DNA of 9,198 nucleotides from Rubrobacter sp. (GTDB lineage Bacteria; Actinomycetota; Rubrobacteria; Rubrobacterales; Rubrobacteraceae). Under the pieces are notes generated by a model. It was not told the origin of the DNA. It worked only from the letters and a program-made list of their open reading frames with translations, and made no database searches. The stretch lies in assembly GCA_016781775.1 (NCBI GenBank), contig JADDPR010000378.1, forward strand, positions 1 through 9,198. Direction: 5' to 3'. Each line of letters opens with the position of its first letter. The first letter of the stretch is position 1. Shown here in pieces: positions 6,201-9,198 of this stretch. The translations under genes and the position numbers were made by a program.

Positions 6201-6423
6201 CTCGGAGCCCAAGAGGCTCCCCAAGCCCTCGGCGTCGAAGCGGACGATCCTGCGCTGAAGCGTGCGCTCGGAGGCCGCTCTAGTCTCGGCCGCGCGTTGG
6301 GCGGCCGAAGAACCGCACAGCACCAACAGGTGGATGAGCTCGTACTTCCTCTGCTCGGACTAGCAGCACAGTAGCCCATCCGTCGGTCGGCTCGACGCGG
6401 CGCCGGGGCCCGCGTCCGCCCAT
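6201..6423 (-). pseudogene. Frameshifted, truncated N-terminus of a transposase-type helix-turn-helix protein
   Basis: On the minus strand an ATG at 6423 starts MGGRGPRRRVEPTDGWATVLL, and in another frame the sequence continues from 6359 as SEQRKYELIHLLVLCGSSAA and then QRAAETRAASERTLQRRIVR, RFDAEGLGSLLGSE. The two pieces read naturally as one N-terminus of the helix-turn-helix proteins that precede integrase (DDE) domains in many insertion sequences: 'VEPTxxW', 'EQRxYELIRPVVLFG', 'SERTLxRRxxRFDxEGMxSLF'. The second frame has an in-frame TAG directly before Ser (6360-6362), so a frameshift near 6362 breaks the gene. After GSE the similarity stops and no catalytic domain follows, so this is a relic of about 70 codons. 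GGGGGG eight bases before the ATG would have been its ribosome binding site. The assignment is from remembered family patterns; a decayed non-transposase regulator is possible. Confidence 0.5.
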
Positions 6424-6436
6424 CTTCTTTTCCCCC

Positions 6437-6491
6437 CACGCTACGCGATACCGCGGCGGCCTTGGGCAGCGCTGCGGTATCGCGTAGCGTG
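6437..6491. repeat. Perfect 18-bp inverted repeat with 19-base spacer
   Basis: CACGCTACGCGATACCGC (6437-6454) is the exact reverse complement of GCGGTATCGCGTAGCGTG (6474-6491). The spacer is 6455-6473. The left arm ends 14 bases upstream of the ATG of the transposase-like relic, the position expected for an insertion-sequence end or for a regulatory hairpin in its leader. Neither strand has a T-run after it, so a classical terminator is unlikely. A perfect match of this length is far beyond chance. Confidence 0.8.
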
Positions 6492-6727
6492 CCACAGAAG
6501 CGGCTTTGCCAACAGCCCGGTTTGGCCGGCAGCGTGGATCCCGCGATGCGTCGCGCACTTCTTGCTTAGGTTTGCGGCGTTGGGGAGTTCGGGGTGCCCG
6601 GGAGCTAATAGAATGCCTGGCTGGCGGGGGAGGTGCGGCTTGGGGCTTTTCTTCTCTGCTGGGTCCCGGGTTCAGACTCCGTGTGGAGGGGCGTGAACGC
6701 CCACAGGTACAGACGAGGAGAAGAGGC
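6492..6727 (+). promoter_or_regulatory. Arginase upstream region with candidate -10 and folded leader
   Basis: No gene is supported here. TAGAAT at 6609-6614, inside CTAATAGAATG, is a good -10, but no clear -35 is found at 16-18 bases, so the promoter may depend on an activator. It would give a leader of roughly 105 nt. That leader holds the hairpin GGGCG-TGAA-CGCCC (6689-6702). A larger possible fold joins GGAGT (6584-6588) with ACTCC (6676-6680) and CCCGGGA (6597-6603) with TCCCGGG (6664-6670), but it includes bases upstream of the proposed start point. The ribosome binding site GAGGAG is at 6715-6720. Confidence 0.35.
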
Positions 6728-7678
6728 ATGGGTTTTGGGGACGGTATGAGTGGCAGGCGGATCCAGGTGCTCGGGATACCGATGGATCTCGGGCAGGATC
6801 GCCGGGGGGTGGACATGGGGCCGAGCGCCATACGTTACGCCCGGCTGCAGGACGTCCTCGAGGGCCTCGGGCATACCGTCTCGGACCTCGGCAACGTCGG
6901 CGTGCCCATACCGGAGATGGTGGAGGCGGGCGACGAGGAGAACGGGGGGATGCCGCATCTGCATTCCATACGGAAGGTCTGCGAGACAGCGGCGTCGGTC
7001 GCGCGCGACGTCGTGGCGGCGGGGGCTTTCCCGATCTTCCTGGGCGGCGACCACTCCGTTTCCATAGGCACCGTTTCGGGGGTGGCGTCAGCGGGGAGGA
7101 CCGGCGTCGTGTGGGTCGACGCGCACGCGGACTTCAACACCCCCGAGACGTCGCCCTCGGGGAACATCCACGGCATGCCGCTCGCCACCCTCACCGGTCG
7201 AGGACATCCGGATCTGGTCGGTGTCGGCGGCGAGGGGGCGAGCGTGCTCCCGGAGGACGTCGTCATGATCGGGCTGCGAAGCGTGGACCGGGAGGAGCGG
7301 AGGCTCCTGACCGAGGCGGGCGTGACCGCCTACACGATGAAGGAGGTCGACGCCTACGGGGTAGCCGGGGTGATCGAGCGAGCCGTGGAGCACCTCTCCC
7401 ACCTCGACCGGGTGCACCTCTCCTTCGACCTCGACGTTATGGACCCGGACATCGCCCCCGGCGTCGGGACGCCCGTGCGCGGCGGGCTCACGTATCGCGA
7501 AGCGCATTTGCTCATGGAGCTCGCGAGCGAGACCGGCAAGATCACCTCCCTCGACATGGTCGAGGTCAACCCCATCCTCGACGTCAGGAACGGCACCGCA
7601 GCCCTCGCCGTCGAGCTCGTCGCGAGCCTGATGGGACAGAGGATCCTCGAACTTCCCCGCCCCACCAACTCCCGCTAA
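6728..7678 (+). CDS. rocF: Arginase
   Basis: Encodes 316 residues. It hydrolyses L-arginine to L-ornithine and urea at a binuclear manganese centre. All metal ligands are present: His109 in GGDHSVSIGT, Asp131, His133 and Asp135 in DAHADFNTPE, and Asp234 and Asp236 in SFDLDVMDP. The loop SPSGNIHGMP (with His148) and DMVEVNP (Glu279) complete the active site, and the N-terminal GIPMDLGQDRRGVDMGPSAIRY is characteristic of RocF-type arginases rather than agmatinases. ATG at 6728 is chosen because GAGGAG lies seven bases upstream; a second ATG at 6746 is also possible and would remove six residues before the first strand. The frame stays open further upstream but without homology. It has its own upstream region and converges on gabT, with only 16 bases between the stops. 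Ornithine from this enzyme would need an aminotransferase before P5C dehydrogenase (3816-5366) can finish the route to glutamate. Confidence 0.95.
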   Translation: MGFGDGMSGRRIQVLGIPMDLGQDRRGVDMGPSAIRYARLQDVLEGLGHTVSDLGNVGVPIPEMVEAGDEENGGMPHLHSIRKVCETAASVARDVVAAGAFPIFLGGDHSVSIGTVSGVASAGRTGVVWVDAHADFNTPETSPSGNIHGMPLATLTGRGHPDLVGVGGEGASVLPEDVVMIGLRSVDREERRLLTEAGVTAYTMKEVDAYGVAGVIERAVEHLSHLDRVHLSFDLDVMDPDIAPGVGTPVRGGLTYREAHLLMELASETGKITSLDMVEVNPILDVRNGTAALAVELVASLMGQRILELPRPTNSR

Positions 7679-7704
7679 TTCTTCCGGAGTCCCCCTAGGT
7701 GGGG
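7660..7704. terminator. Two-level inverted repeat across the arginase and gabT stop codons
   Basis: CCCCACC (7660-7666) is exactly complementary to GGTGGGG (7698-7704), and just inside ACTCC (7668-7672) pairs with GGAGT (7686-7690). The TAA of arginase (7676-7678) lies in the loop and the CTA (TAG stop of gabT, 7695-7697) beside the outer stem, so the structure uses the last codons of both genes. It is probably a shared bidirectional terminator; no T-tract follows on either strand. Confidence 0.45.
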
Positions 7705-9077
7705 TTGGCCAGGGCCGTTGCGTCTGCCGTGCGGGGGGTGCTGCGGCCGTCGGCGACCTCCAGGACGCAGCCCTCCAGCACGTCGAGGGCCTCGTCGAGC
7801 TGCTCGTCGGTTACGACGAGCGGGGAGAGGAAGCGGATGCAGTTGCCGTACACCCCGGCGGAGAGGACGAGCACGCCGCGGCCCGCCGCAAGCTCGATGA
7901 CCTTGGACGCCTCGGCCTTGGCGGGCTCCTTCGTCTCGCGGTCGCCGACGAACTCGACCGCGATCATCGCCCCGAGGCCGCGCACGTCGCCGATCAGGTC
8001 GACCCTCTCGGCGAGCGCCGTGAAGCGCTCCTTTATGCGATCCCCTATCTCCCGGCTCCTCCTCAGGAGCTCCCCGTCCTCGAACCTGTCCAGGACGGCG
8101 GCCGCGCTCGCCAGCGCCACGGGGTTGCCCGGGTAGGTCCCGCCGAGGGCCCCCGGATCGGGCGCGTCCATGACCTCGGCCCGGCCGACGACGGCCGAGA
8201 GCGGCATCCCGGCGGCGATGGACTTGGCCATCGTGACGAGGTCCGGCTCGACCCCCGAGTGCTCGACGGCGAACATCTTGCCGGTGCGCCCGAAGCCGGT
8301 CTGCACCTCGTCGGCGATAAACACGATTCCGTGCTCCTCGCAGCGAGCCTTGAGCGCGGGCAGGTAGTCCTCGGGCGGCACGACGAACCCGCCCTCCCCC
8401 AGGATCGGCTCCAGGATCAGGGCCGCCACGTCCCCGGCGGCGACGTACTGGGCGAACGCCTTGTCCAGAAGCTCGGCGCACGCCTCCCCGAACGACTGGC
8501 CCTCGCGCGGCACGACCGGCGGCCGGTAGGGGGAGGCGTAGGGGATGCGGTAGACCTCCGAGGCGAGCGGCAGGAAGCCCTTCTTGTACGGCTCGGTCTT
8601 GCTCGTCAGGGAGAGCGCCATCCATGTGCGCCCGTGGAAGCCGCCCTCGAAGGAGATCACGGCCTTACGCCCCGTGTACGCCCGCGCCATCTTTATCGCG
8701 TTCTCGACCGCCTCGGCGCCCGCATTGAAGAATGCCGCCTTCTCGGCCCCGGGGACGAGCGAGACGAGCCTCTCGGCAACCTCCGCGTAGATCCCGTACG
8801 GCGCGACGGTGTAGTCCGTGTGCACGAAGCGCCCGAGCTGCTCCCGCGCCGCCTCGATCACCGCCGCGTCCGAGTGCCCCACGTTCAGCACCCCTACCCC
8901 GCCCGCGAGGTCGATGAAGCGGTTGCCGTCCACGTCCGTGAGCATCGCCCCCTCGGCCTCGCGGATAAAGGCCGGAAAGCCCAGGCTCAGGCCCCGAGGC
9001 ACGAACCTCTCGTGCCGCGCCGCCATCGCCCGGCTCACCGGGCCCGGCACCTCTGTCACAAGCTTTATGTGCGCCAA
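7695..9077 (-). CDS. gabT: 4-aminobutyrate aminotransferase (class III, PLP-dependent)
   Basis: Encodes 460 residues, some 30 longer than E. coli GabT, the excess lying at the two ends. It transfers the amino group of GABA to 2-oxoglutarate, giving succinate semialdehyde and glutamate. PLP fold type I landmarks: AGAEAVENAIKMAR (118-132) binding the phosphate, GFHGRT with aromatic Phe147 stacking on the cofactor, EPILGEGG (223-230), Asp256 in IADEVQTGFGRTG, Schiff-base Lys285 in MAKSIAAGMPLSAVVGRAEV, and GGTYPGNP with Thr314. The C-terminal GDVRGLGAMIAVEF and IRFLSPLVVTDEQL match GabT closely. The start is TTG at 9077, with AGGAGG seven bases before it. No succinate-semialdehyde dehydrogenase is in the window; a broader specificity, including ornithine, is possible given the arginase next door but is inference. 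Confidence 0.9.
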   Translation of the reverse strand: MAHIKLVTEVPGPVSRAMAARHERFVPRGLSLGFPAFIREAEGAMLTDVDGNRFIDLAGGVGVLNVGHSDAAVIEAAREQLGRFVHTDYTVAPYGIYAEVAERLVSLVPGAEKAAFFNAGAEAVENAIKMARAYTGRKAVISFEGGFHGRTWMALSLTSKTEPYKKGFLPLASEVYRIPYASPYRPPVVPREGQSFGEACAELLDKAFAQYVAAGDVAALILEPILGEGGFVVPPEDYLPALKARCEEHGIVFIADEVQTGFGRTGKMFAVEHSGVEPDLVTMAKSIAAGMPLSAVVGRAEVMDAPDPGALGGTYPGNPVALASAAAVLDRFEDGELLRRSREIGDRIKERFTALAERVDLIGDVRGLGAMIAVEFVGDRETKEPAKAEASKVIELAAGRGVLVLSAGVYGNCIRFLSPLVVTDEQLDEALDVLEGCVLEVADGRSTPRTADATALANPT

Positions 9078-9198
9078 CTCAACGCCTCCTGCCTCTTCGA
9101 TTAAAGCTAGCCTTGCCCAGGATGGGTAATTGGGTACTGTACCGTCTCATCGTATAACCCGCGCCGGACGGAGTGCCGGCGCGTGAAGCCGCATCGAA
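9078..9198. promoter_or_regulatory. gabT upstream region: palindrome and strong hairpin
   Basis: GGTAC-T-GTACC (9133-9143) is an 11-bp palindrome about 55 bases before the TTG start, and a stretch with TATACG/TACGAT-like -10 elements (minus strand, 9148-9156) lies beside it, so it may be an operator. Further out CGCGCCGG (9160-9167) and CCGGCGCG (9176-9183) form a perfect 8-bp hairpin with an eight-base loop, a likely terminator of a gene beyond the right edge. I see no confident -35. No gene is supported in this stretch. Confidence 0.4.

Noticed and set aside
6661..6690. tRNA-like T-loop (GGGTTCAGACTCC) before arginase
   Set aside because: The flanking bases do not form a proper T-stem, and no acceptor, D-arm or anticodon arm can be folded around it.
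6506..6727. 74-codon N-terminal extension of arginase
   Set aside because: No similarity to arginases; the ATG at 6728 with GAGGAG starts right before the conserved first strand.
8259..9104. 281-codon plus-strand open frame opposite gabT
   Set aside because: Antisense shadow of gabT, with His/Arg/Leu-rich low-complexity product and no ribosome binding site or domain.

Overview
The window is GC-rich, with G or C in most third codon positions and frequent GTG/TTG starts behind GGAGG-type ribosome binding sites. This fits a high-GC Gram-positive bacterium. The flavour of the proteins (a free-standing GAF protein with a YCxRxxDG/YGTLCCLSH signature, a RocA-type dehydrogenase, a RocF-type arginase) suggests an actinobacterium, perhaps Rubrobacter or a relative. 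That placement is recognition from memory, not a database result.

Layout: (1) 1-144 (+), the last 47 residues of a probable asparaginase. (2) 212-1384 (-), a six-helix aromatic-acid-exporter (FUSC/ArAE) family membrane protein, convergent with the first gene and divergent from the next. (3) 1579-2994 (+), an amidase-signature hydrolase. (4) 3129-3593 (+), a small single-domain GAF protein with its own promoter and palindrome. (5) 3816-5366 (-), a RocA-type 1-pyrroline-5-carboxylate dehydrogenase. (6) 5367-5685, a divergent regulatory region. (7) 5686-6171 (+), a GNAT acetyltransferase. (8) 6172-6727, a non-coding stretch holding the frameshifted relic of a transposase-type helix-turn-helix protein and, just upstream of it, a perfect 18-bp inverted repeat. 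(9) 6728-7678 (+), arginase. (10) 7695-9077 (-), a GabT-type class III aminotransferase, followed to the right edge by its upstream region.

Most of the genes serve nitrogen salvage and amino-acid catabolism. Asparaginase and amidase release ammonia from amides. Arginase makes urea and ornithine. P5C dehydrogenase turns glutamate semialdehyde/P5C into glutamate. GabT moves amino groups to 2-oxoglutarate. The arginine route lacks a dedicated ornithine aminotransferase here, so the GabT-like enzyme is a candidate for that step or for a separate GABA/putrescine branch. The genes are not one operon: strand alternates and nearly every gene has its own promoter region, so co-regulation would need a shared regulator acting on several sites. 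Two of the convergent junctions carry inverted repeats that contain both stop codons and probably act as shared bidirectional terminators without U-tracts.

I see no CRISPR array, intact mobile element, rRNA or tRNA, and no clearly novel multi-gene system. The most unusual items are the 18-bp inverted repeat beside the transposase relic, the palindrome placed over the GAF promoter, and a GCGCGTA repeat in front of the acetyltransferase gene.
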